A stretch of DNA of 64,000 nt, taken from Andalucia godoyi. Lineage: Eukaryota > Discoba > Jakobea > Jakobida > Andaluciidae. The notes under the pieces were generated by a model, which ran no database searches, was not told the DNA's origin, and saw only the letters and a program-made list of their open reading frames with translations. The translations under genes were made by a program, and so were the position numbers. The first letter of the stretch is position 1. Each line of letters begins with the position of its first letter. Positions 57,192-64,000 of this stretch are shown piece by piece. The DNA is taken from positions 345,698 to 409,697 of the forward strand of contig VRVR01000010.1 of the NCBI GenBank assembly GCA_009859145.1, read 5' to 3'.

Positions 57192-59516
57192 ATGAATGGT
57201 GTGTTCCAATGCAATGCGACGCTCTCGTGCGGAAATCCTTTCTGCACTGTGAGCTCTAGTTTCCCGTGCTCTCCAGGATTCATCTGTCCCAAAGACGAGT
57301 CGATCCAGCCTTGCCCCTCTGGACACTACTGTCCCTCGTATTCTCTTTCGTCCGCTATCGAGTGCAAGCAAGGTACTTGGTGTCCAAAATACTCCAAGGT
57401 GCAGATCGATTGTGAGCCCGGTTCATACTGCCCGGCCGGCTCGGAGCGGCAGCTTGAATGGCTTGGACTGGTGGCCACAACGATCATGCTAATTGCTGCC
57501 GCGGCCGTGGTTATTGTCACTTTGCGTCTGCGCAATAAACAGAGGCAATCGAGGGAGAATCGTAGGCATGCCGAGGTGGCAGGACGGGCAAAGGGTTCCG
57601 TTACAGGCGTGTCATCCGCAAACAGCCCTTCCAATGTGGTTACAAGAACGCGATTGGATATCCGGTTCGAAGACATCTTTTATGAAATTCCGGTGTCTGT
57701 GCCTCTTGTGAAGAAGGTGATGATCATGCTGAAGAAGGAGGAGAAGCCGTTTAAGGTCTTGATGAACCATGTTTCAGGAGAATGCAAAGCCGGTCAGTTT
57801 ACGGCGATCATGGGCCCGTCCGGTGCTGGAAAAACGACGCTGATGACGATTCTAGCTGGCAAGGTCAAGAAGACGGCTGGACAGATTTTCATCAATAACA
57901 AGCCGGTTGTCGATGTTTCCGAGGAAGCTGCAAAACACGGGTTTGGGTTTGTTCCCCAAGACGACATTATGCACACGGAACTGTCTGCCAAGGAGGTGCT
58001 GATTGCAAATGCAGATATGAGACTGCCTCCTATGGAAACCTTGCGGCGCCACGCAATAGTCAATGAAGTGCTGGATCAGTTGGATCTAGAACATGTCAAG
58101 CACGTCATTGTTGGAAATGAAGCCGATGGCAAGCGCGGTATTTCTGGCGGTCAGCGAAAACGCGTCAATATCGGAATGGAAATTGTCCCCGTTCCTTCAG
58201 CTCTTTTCCTCGATGAACCTACGTCGGGTCTTGATTCCTCTGCTGCCGAATCGGTGTGCGGACATCTTGCCGAGATCGCGCACAATCAGGGTGTGAATGT
58301 TGTTGCCGTAATCCATCAGCCGAGAAACGAGATTTTTTCGATGTTTGATCAGCTTATCCTACTTGCACCTGGCGGACGGGTTGCGTATGCGGGTCCGCCC
58401 CAGGCAATCAAGGAGTACCTCGCGGGTTTTGGATACATCTGTCCCTTGACGACAAATGTCCCGGATTATATGATGGATGTCGTCGCCGGAAAAGCCACAA
58501 CGCACGATGGGAAGCTGATCAATCTCGGAGACGCCTGGATCGAACATGTTCGTGCCCAGAGTGGCGACAGTCAGCAATCCAAGGGGCAGCCACAGAGTTC
58601 GGAGCAAGGTAAGGCATTCTCGAGCCTGGAAGCCCTCCGCGAAAAGCCCAGTCCGTTGTTCCAGTTTGTCGTGATGCTTCGTCGTGCGATTGTTTTGTGC
58701 TACCGCAACTGGATGTCTGTCCTTGTGCAATGTATTATGCACTTCTTGGCTGGCATCATCGTTGGTCTTGCATTCACCACTGGGCAGGTTTTTACGCCGC
58801 CGATTTCTTCCGAGTACGTGCCCTATTGTCCGTCTGTTGTTTCGAAGTACTTTTGCGAGTTTCCGATTCTGGACGTTTCCGGTGCATTGAATGACTATTG
58901 CGTAATGGCACTTGGGCTAACGGCCGTTTCGACAGGGGTGCGCACCTTTGGGAAAGAGCGCGTCATTGCCTGGCGCGAAGCCTCCGTGGGAGTTAATATT
59001 GTTTCGTACTTGTCGTCGCGCTGGCTGGTTGACATTGCCTTGCTGACTCTCTATTCACTGTGCTACTGCGTGTCCCTCAATTTGGTGTCGTCTCTGCAGG
59101 GAGCCTTCATGGCGTACTGGCTGGTGTTTGCGATGACAGAATGGGTCGTTTTTGCATTTGGATACTGTCTGTCAGCTTTCATGCGTGTGAAGAATGCGAC
59201 GCTCGTTGGAGTCATTTGTTGCCTCGCCTGGGTCGTCGCAGATGGAGGTGTGTACACCGTGCAGACAATGGGATTGCTTGGATCGTTTTCATACCCTCGC
59301 TGGACCGCAGAAGCGATTTTCTTGACCGAGATTAATTACGATGATCTCAGCAATGCAGACCAAAAGCTGTTGAAGACATACCTTGACAAGTATGAGTATG
59401 GCTGGAAAATCGGCAATTACGGTGTTGATATCGGAGCTCTGTTTCTCCTTGGGTTGATGTTCCGTTCTCTCCATCTTCTTCTTTACTGGATTTGCAACCG
59501 TCAGAAGAGGAAGTAG
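57192..59516 (+). CDS. ABCG half-transporter with Cys-rich ectodomain
   Basis: The protein is 774 residues from the ATG at 57192; the start is uncertain (see upstream region). A Cys-rich N-terminus (about 1-85) has repeats like 'CSPGFICPKDESIQPCPSGH' and 'CKQGTWCPKYSKVQIDC', as in the plant ABCG24/28 and related protist proteins. A membrane segment ('MLIAAAAVVIVTL') follows. The ABC domain comes before the membrane domain: Walker A 'GPSGAGKTTLM', Q-loop 'VPQDDIMH', signature 'GISGGQRKRVNIGMEI', Walker B 'ALFLDEPTSGLDS' and H-loop 'VVAVIHQPR'. ABC2-type membrane helices run from about 495 to 770. Likely a lipid or secondary-metabolite exporter. If translation starts at 57192 there is no signal peptide, yet the Cys-rich part should be outside the cell. 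Confidence 0.9.
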   Translation: MNGVFQCNATLSCGNPFCTVSSSFPCSPGFICPKDESIQPCPSGHYCPSYSLSSAIECKQGTWCPKYSKVQIDCEPGSYCPAGSERQLEWLGLVATTIMLIAAAAVVIVTLRLRNKQRQSRENRRHAEVAGRAKGSVTGVSSANSPSNVVTRTRLDIRFEDIFYEIPVSVPLVKKVMIMLKKEEKPFKVLMNHVSGECKAGQFTAIMGPSGAGKTTLMTILAGKVKKTAGQIFINNKPVVDVSEEAAKHGFGFVPQDDIMHTELSAKEVLIANADMRLPPMETLRRHAIVNEVLDQLDLEHVKHVIVGNEADGKRGISGGQRKRVNIGMEIVPVPSALFLDEPTSGLDSSAAESVCGHLAEIAHNQGVNVVAVIHQPRNEIFSMFDQLILLAPGGRVAYAGPPQAIKEYLAGFGYICPLTTNVPDYMMDVVAGKATTHDGKLINLGDAWIEHVRAQSGDSQQSKGQPQSSEQGKAFSSLEALREKPSPLFQFVVMLRRAIVLCYRNWMSVLVQCIMHFLAGIIVGLAFTTGQVFTPPISSEYVPYCPSVVSKYFCEFPILDVSGALNDYCVMALGLTAVSTGVRTFGKERVIAWREASVGVNIVSYLSSRWLVDIALLTLYSLCYCVSLNLVSSLQGAFMAYWLVFAMTEWVVFAFGYCLSAFMRVKNATLVGVICCLAWVVADGGVYTVQTMGLLGSFSYPRWTAEAIFLTEINYDDLSNADQKLLKTYLDKYEYGWKIGNYGVDIGALFLLGLMFRSLHLLLYWICNRQKRK

Positions 59517-60139
59517 TCGATGCATGCTGCTGACGAGTGTCCTGCTCTTTGTGATCGTATTCGCTTCCCCACCTATCGGTTTTGCACACACTCTCCATAG
59601 TTTAGTCTTTTTTAAAAATTAAAATAAAATAAAAAACTTTTCATATTATTTTTACCGAGAAGGTTGGACAAAGCCTTCGTGCAAACTGCAAACATGTAAA
59701 ACCTCGATTTTCTTTTCTTGCGTCTTCTTGGTTTTGTTTCTTCTTGCACGTTGGCTGTGCCGACATGCCGCAGGCGACAAAAAAAAAGTGGCAAGTGAGT
59801 GGGACGGTTTTTTTAATATTTAAAAAAACAAAAAGAATAATCAACAAAAAACGTACGTCTAGCGTGCGCAGTTCTTTCTCTCCTCACACCTTGTGCCTTT
59901 GTGCTGTTTCCTTTTGCGGATGTCGGGATTACTTTTCCGTTTTAATGCCGCAGACTGGAAGCCGAAGCACCTCCACACATGCCGCCGCCCCATCTTCCCC
60001 CAACTTTTTTAATGCACCAACAAAATAAAAATACATTCATTTATTTACGACTCCCCTCCAGATTACTTCTTCCCCCTTTTCTTTTCATTTGCATAGGCGT
60101 ATACGTCTTTCAAACATTCCGCAAGCCCGCGATTCAGCA
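59517..60139. other. Intergenic, no gene seen
   Basis: AT-rich, with A/T tracts near 59605-59650 and 59780-59850. The minus frames here are Phe/Lys noise. Confidence 0.5.
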
Positions 60140-61030
60140 ATGTCGTCTGTATTTATCTTTGGTGCAACGGGGTTCATTGGGTCTCAAGTTGCACTTGCGT
60201 TCCGCGCTGCTGGTTATGTGACCCACGGTCTTGTCCGTTCTGCAGAAAAGGCAAAAGATCTTATTCGCGCACAAGTTAACGTCATTGAGGCGTCCTTGGA
60301 CGATTCCACTCGCTGGGAACCGTATGCAGCAAAAGCCGATGTTTTGGTTGTTGCGCTGGTTGACTATTCGAATCAAGTTGCCGCCGACAGAAAAGTGCTG
60401 GACACAATCGCCCGGCTGTCTTCTGCGTCGCCGTCTCGCAAAACCGTGATCTACACTTCCGGTGCATGGGTGTATGGAAATCGGGCATCGAACGAGCGTG
60501 CTACCGAGCAAGAATCAACAGGAAATGCAGCGCTGGTCGTGAAGTGGCGTCCGGCCCACGAGCAAGAGGTGCTGAAAAGCGTCGCCTATGACGGGATTGT
60601 TCTGCGTCCAGGTTGCGTGTATGGGTGGCAGGGCTCTCTCACTGCGTCTTGGATTTCCGCTGCGTTGTCCGGGACGTCTGTTTCCGTGCCATCGCACTTG
60701 GATGGAGAGCATTCCTGGGCCATTGTGCACGTCGACGACCTTGCTCACGCGTATGTCCTTGCTGCTGAAAAGGGCCGAAAGGGATGTATCTACAATGTCG
60801 GAGGAGAGAATCTGGAAGTTCGCGCTGCAGTAAGCGCATTATTTGCAGCGACAAACAAGCCACTGAATGCCAATTTCCCGGTACCGTCTAACCCATTTGA
60901 AGAAGCCCTTGCCGGCAATCTGGCAATGAGCTCCGAAAAGGCGAGAAACGAGCTAGGATGGGTCCCATTTCACACGAGCTTTGCTGCCGACGCCCATCTT
61001 CTCATTGCCAGTTTCAGGGCGTACCAGTGA
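60140..61030 (+). CDS. NAD(P)-binding epimerase/dehydratase-like protein (atypical SDR)
   Basis: The protein is 296 residues from the ATG at 60140 (MSSVFIFGATGFIGSQV). An extended SDR Rossmann fold: Gly motif 'FGATGFIG', 'VLVVALVDYS', 'TVIYTSGAWVYGNRASNE', 'GIVLRPGCVYGWQGS' and 'SWAIVHVDDLAHAYVLAAEK' are all typical of the NAD-dependent epimerase/dehydratase family. Odd: after the catalytic-like Tyr of 'WVYGNRA' the expected Lys at +4 is Ala, so the classical Tyr-x3-Lys pair is missing. It may be an atypical SDR with NAD(P)-binding rather than oxidoreductase activity, or use another residue. Substrate unknown. Confidence 0.85.
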   Translation: MSSVFIFGATGFIGSQVALAFRAAGYVTHGLVRSAEKAKDLIRAQVNVIEASLDDSTRWEPYAAKADVLVVALVDYSNQVAADRKVLDTIARLSSASPSRKTVIYTSGAWVYGNRASNERATEQESTGNAALVVKWRPAHEQEVLKSVAYDGIVLRPGCVYGWQGSLTASWISAALSGTSVSVPSHLDGEHSWAIVHVDDLAHAYVLAAEKGRKGCIYNVGGENLEVRAAVSALFAATNKPLNANFPVPSNPFEEALAGNLAMSSEKARNELGWVPFHTSFAADAHLLIASFRAYQ

Positions 61031-61539
61031 TGGTCAAGCCGATGATGTAAAACTGCTTCTTGTTCTGAGACCCGTGAAACCCTAACGTGTCCCGCGGTGA
61101 TGGATCGAGACTGGAACGAAGGGCGAAGATATATGTTTTGAAGAACACGGCACGCATGTACTTGTATGTGCCGGGGCTTGGGCGCCCCGCCCCCTAGCCG
61201 ATTGATTCGCGGGATCGATTGTCATGCAGCACTGCAATAGTATCCAATTAAACACAATTCGTATTGACGCAATGGATCGCAGGTTTTTAGGGAGGTGCGT
61301 GCCGGCGCCTGTAAAAAAAGAAGCACCGCTACAGTTTCCAACCTCTTGAACGCCTTCCATTTTGGGAAGGCCAACGAGCAAGTAAATCCGTTTTTCTCGC
61401 AGTCGCGTTCCTCCCTCCCCGCCTTCCCAGCTTCATATTTGAAAAAGAAAAAAGAAAAGGAATAAAAGGAGGAGAGAGAAACCAAATCTTTACATCTTTG
61501 GCATTTCCGAGTACGGCATTCTTTCTTTGTGTGCTAAAC
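61031..61539. other. Intergenic, with a GC hairpin
   Basis: Contains CGGGGC-ttgggc-GCCCCG (61173-61190), a 6-bp stem, in a locally GC-rich stretch. No RNA family is recognised and no gene is seen. Confidence 0.4.
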
Positions 61540-62391
61540 ATGACCACTGGCAACAAATCCGAGAAGCATCTTGAACCGAGTTTTGTCCGATCTCTCGGTA
61601 TTGGCGGCATTGCGGGTATCATTGCTGCATCGTGTGTGTACCCTTTGGACATTAGCAAAGCGTACATGCAAGTAAATCGGGGGTCAAATCTTACAATTCG
61701 ACAAGCCCTGGCCAAAGTATATGCGTCCGGAGGATTTCGGGCGCTGTACAGAGGTCTCCCAGCCAACATTATCGGAATTACGCCCGAGAAAGCGATCAAG
61801 CTCTCTATTTTTGACTATGTGCGCCGCAGACTTGGCTGTGCAAATCCATCTGCTCCATTTTCATGGAGCAAAGAAGCGTTTGCTGGCGGGTTTGCGGGGT
61901 TTTGTCAGTTCGTAGCTACAAATCCCATGGAAATCGTCAAGCTTCGCCTGCAGCTTGCAGGTCCTGGATCTTCGCTTGCCGGCGTTGTGCGAGATCTGGG
62001 TGTCCGTGGTCTGTTCCGGGGATCCACTGCTACTCTATCGAGAGATATTCCATTTTCTGCAGGTTACTTTTCGTCGTTTGCGTATCTCAAGCGATCTTGG
62101 GGTACAGATCCTTTGAACGTGTTTGCGGCTTCTCTGACTGCAGGTATTGGGTTTGCTTGGATTTGCACACCGATGGATGTCGTCAAGACAAGGTTGCAAG
62201 GTTCGCAAGAGCTTGCAGCAATGTATAACGGATCCGTTATCAAATGTTTTACAATGGTCGCAAAGGACGAAGGCGCCAAAGCCTTGTTTAAAGGCGCTGG
62301 CGCACGCGTGACCTTGCTCGGTCCGCTGTTTGGCATTGCCCTCACGTCGTACAGCATTATTGAATCGCTTTGGGCAGAGTATCTGATTTAG
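61540..62391 (+). CDS. Mitochondrial carrier (SLC25), glutamate/aspartate-carrier-like
   Basis: The protein is 283 residues from the ATG at 61540 (MTTGNKSEKHLEPS). Three tandem ~95-residue repeats each carry the carrier signature: 'YPLDISKAYMQ', 'NPMEIVKLRLQ' and 'TPMDVVKTRLQ'. 'ITPEKAIKLSIFDYV' and 'SRDIPFSAGYFSSFAYLK' are shared with the mitochondrial glutamate (SLC25A18/22) and aspartate-glutamate (SLC25A12/13, Agc1) carriers. No EF-hand N-terminal domain is present, so it resembles the short glutamate carriers. Odd: the first repeat motif has Lys at a place usually Thr/Lys-Arg, and Ala/Tyr replace parts of the second signature. Inner-membrane location expected. Confidence 0.9.
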   Translation: MTTGNKSEKHLEPSFVRSLGIGGIAGIIAASCVYPLDISKAYMQVNRGSNLTIRQALAKVYASGGFRALYRGLPANIIGITPEKAIKLSIFDYVRRRLGCANPSAPFSWSKEAFAGGFAGFCQFVATNPMEIVKLRLQLAGPGSSLAGVVRDLGVRGLFRGSTATLSRDIPFSAGYFSSFAYLKRSWGTDPLNVFAASLTAGIGFAWICTPMDVVKTRLQGSQELAAMYNGSVIKCFTMVAKDEGAKALFKGAGARVTLLGPLFGIALTSYSIIESLWAEYLI

Positions 62392-62621
62392 AGTGCTCTG
62401 TTGTTCATAGAAGATGTATGAGGATTCCGCGCCACACTAGAAGCGTGCATCCTTCCGGACAAAAATTTCAGCTGTTGGAGGTAAAACACCCGCTCTTTAA
62501 TTGAATATATGACCCTTCAACCCAAATGTATGGGTGGACGGCTGTGAATATCATCGGATAGTATGGCTGAAGGTGTGCAGGTCGAGGTCCAATGCGACAC
62601 TGTCGAATACGGACAACCGAT
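62392..62621. other. Intergenic, no gene seen
   Basis: Convergent 3' region between the carrier and the small minus-strand frame. Confidence 0.4.
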
Positions 62622-62900
62622 TCAAGGCAATTTCTGAGATAATGGCCATTCTTCGCACATGGAACAGTGCTCAGCGTTGGTGCTATCCCCGTTTTTTTTC
62701 ACAGCAGTTTCGTAGGAAGAAGAACAGCCGTGGTTGGCAAACACGTGCTCAAGATCTCCGAACGTAAGATCCGGTTCGTTGGCAACCCCAGGGAAGCGAT
62801 TGAATCTTTCAGCAGTGAGAGTACCAGTGTCGATCGTCGATCGCTTGCCCGCTAGCCCACGGTTGGCTTGGTTAAATGTAAAAGAGCCCTTCCGATGCAT
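62622..62900 (-). CDS. Possible 92-residue protein
   Basis: ATG at 62900; reads MHRKGSFTFNQANRG..., 'NRFPGVANEPDLTFGDLEHVFANHG' in two parts, ending 'CEEWPLSQKLP'. An in-frame TGA lies two codons upstream of the ATG. The mix of Asp/Glu/Asn/Gly and the third-base use look coding, and no better plus-strand frame overlaps. It may be a short gene or the last exon of a longer one. Confidence 0.35.
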   Translation of the reverse strand: MHRKGSFTFNQANRGLAGKRSTIDTGTLTAERFNRFPGVANEPDLTFGDLEHVFANHGCSSSYETAVKKNGDSTNAEHCSMCEEWPLSQKLP

Positions 62901-64000
62901 TCTTCATCGCCCGAAAGATGCGGAGCGGTATCAACAGACGATCGAGCATGTGCTTTTGAAGAGCGTGGATCTCACTGGCGCCTGTGCGTTGCTTGGGATG
63001 TCCGCCAGGAGGTTGGTGTGCGGAGATTTGAAGCACATGAATACGGCTTCTTCTTCCGTGCGCTGCGCGATGCCGAGTCGGTACCCCCCAGAGGTTCGGA
63101 TCATGTCGACCACCCGGTGCAGCGTCGGGGAGGGAAAACGCGCTCTTGCGGTTTCTTGGCGTACCGATTCCTTGGCAAGCCACAGTGCGCCCACTTTCCC
63201 CGGGCTGTATCGCAGGTTTTGCTGACGAGGGTAGGACCCGCTCCAGAAAGGGCTTGATTCCCTTGAGTTCTGCGATACCGACAGCTCAGGCCCACCTGAA
63301 GGGTGATGTTTTTCTCCACCAGATTCTGCATCCTCTGCACATGAGCAGTGCAACGGGGGAGCCTTGAGTCGAGGGATACCGCTGGGTCCTCCTCCAGTCG
63401 ACGGTAGCTTCTCTCTTTCTCTCTCTCTCTCCTTTTTCTTTCTTTCTCCCTCTTTCTCGCGTTCCGATGCACAGTTTAACAAGTGTTGGATGCGCGCACG
63501 CCCGTTTCAGCAGGAGCGTTGGATCACTCCTCAGCAAGAAAAAGCGTCCTGTATGCAGCTCCGCTTCTGATCCCACAGCGACCCGTAATATAGTGCTCAC
63601 CAAAGCAAAGCAAAATTCGCTTTCTGCAGCGCACGGCCCCATCGCATTTAAGGAGCTGTCGATACGCCGGAATGGACGGAGTAGTGAATGCAGCAACCGG
63701 TTGTTCATTCCCCAGACTGAGACGAATCGTCATGAGCCCAATCATGGAGAAAATAGCATAAAGCCAGCGTCCTCATGCCGATTGCAGCGATACACGAGGG
63801 AAGCACCACTGGACATCCCCATTGCACCGCATCCGTGACGCGGTCGTCTCGTTTCCATGAGAATCGCACAGTGTCTCTCGAGGCAGCCCGGTATCGCTTC
63901 CCTCGACGAGTTCCGTGCTGATCAGATTTCAGTGTGCTTTTTCGGCATCCTCGACAACGACTGAATCGACGGCGACTGACCGTGCCCACGTGACGCCCAA
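62901..64000. other. Gene-poor terminal region
   Basis: Several frames of 100-180 codons are open on both strands (plus 62734-63225, minus 62931-63482, plus 63467-63838), none with a known motif and none clearly better than its opposite. A (CT)n microsatellite lies near 63411-63435. It may hold an intron-containing gene, or decayed sequence. Confidence 0.35.

Noticed and set aside
61080-61230. Possible structured RNA with a GC hairpin
   Set aside because: Only one 6-bp stem; no match to tRNA, U1-U6, SRP or RNase P landmarks that I can recognise.

Overview
The window is nuclear DNA from a flagellated, probably unicellular eukaryote. Reasons: a eukaryotic 5S rRNA gene; eukaryote-only proteins (VPS13, VPS8, RFC1, ELP5, RagC/D GTPase, START, BTB-BACK); a near-certain CFAP65 plus other cilium-like proteins; AT-rich spacers with polyA/T tracts and microsatellites. 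All three stop codons are used, so the code looks standard. Genes are dense and almost intronless: reading frames of 7.7, 4.9, 3.7 and 3.1 kb are uninterrupted. I can support only one probable spliceosomal intron and one possible acceptor site. Base composition is near 50% GC. The lineage cannot be fixed from sequence alone: an intron-poor protist or zoosporic fungus-like organism fits, and the 5S core looks like fungal or stramenopile forms. One assembly gap (Ns) lies at 6154-6267.

Layout. 0-10 kb: a truncated helical protein, a WD40 protein, a START lipid-transfer protein, a gene broken by the gap, Sua5 (tRNA t6A synthesis), and a STPGR-like ciliary protein whose start codon overlaps that of a small opposite gene. 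10-22 kb: 5S rRNA, a seven-transmembrane protein resembling insect gustatory receptors, a BTB-BACK protein and a giant VPS13. 22-30 kb: a short gene with a probable intron, a Lys-rich protein with a doubtful C-terminus, a SANT/Myb protein, an LSD1-type zinc-finger protein, and a possible coding exon. 30-57 kb: twelve genes that alternate strictly in strand (RFC1, ARM-fold, ELP5, an unknown propeller-like protein, CFAP65, VPS8, dienelactone hydrolase-like, coiled-coil, CCR4-like nuclease, RagC, coiled-coil, ABCG). A TnpB/Fanzor-like N-terminal fragment sits in one intergenic gap. 57-64 kb: the ABCG transporter, an NAD-binding epimerase-like protein, a mitochondrial carrier, and a gene-poor end.

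Themes: cilium (CFAP65, STPGR-like, perhaps several coiled-coil proteins), endolysosome and nutrient sensing (VPS13, VPS8, RagC), RNA and translation (Sua5, ELP5, 5S, CCR4), and replication (RFC1). These are not operons; clustering by theme may be chance. The items most worth a second look are the gustatory-receptor-like protein, the TnpB/Fanzor-like remnant, the strict strand alternation and the overlapping CATG start codons.
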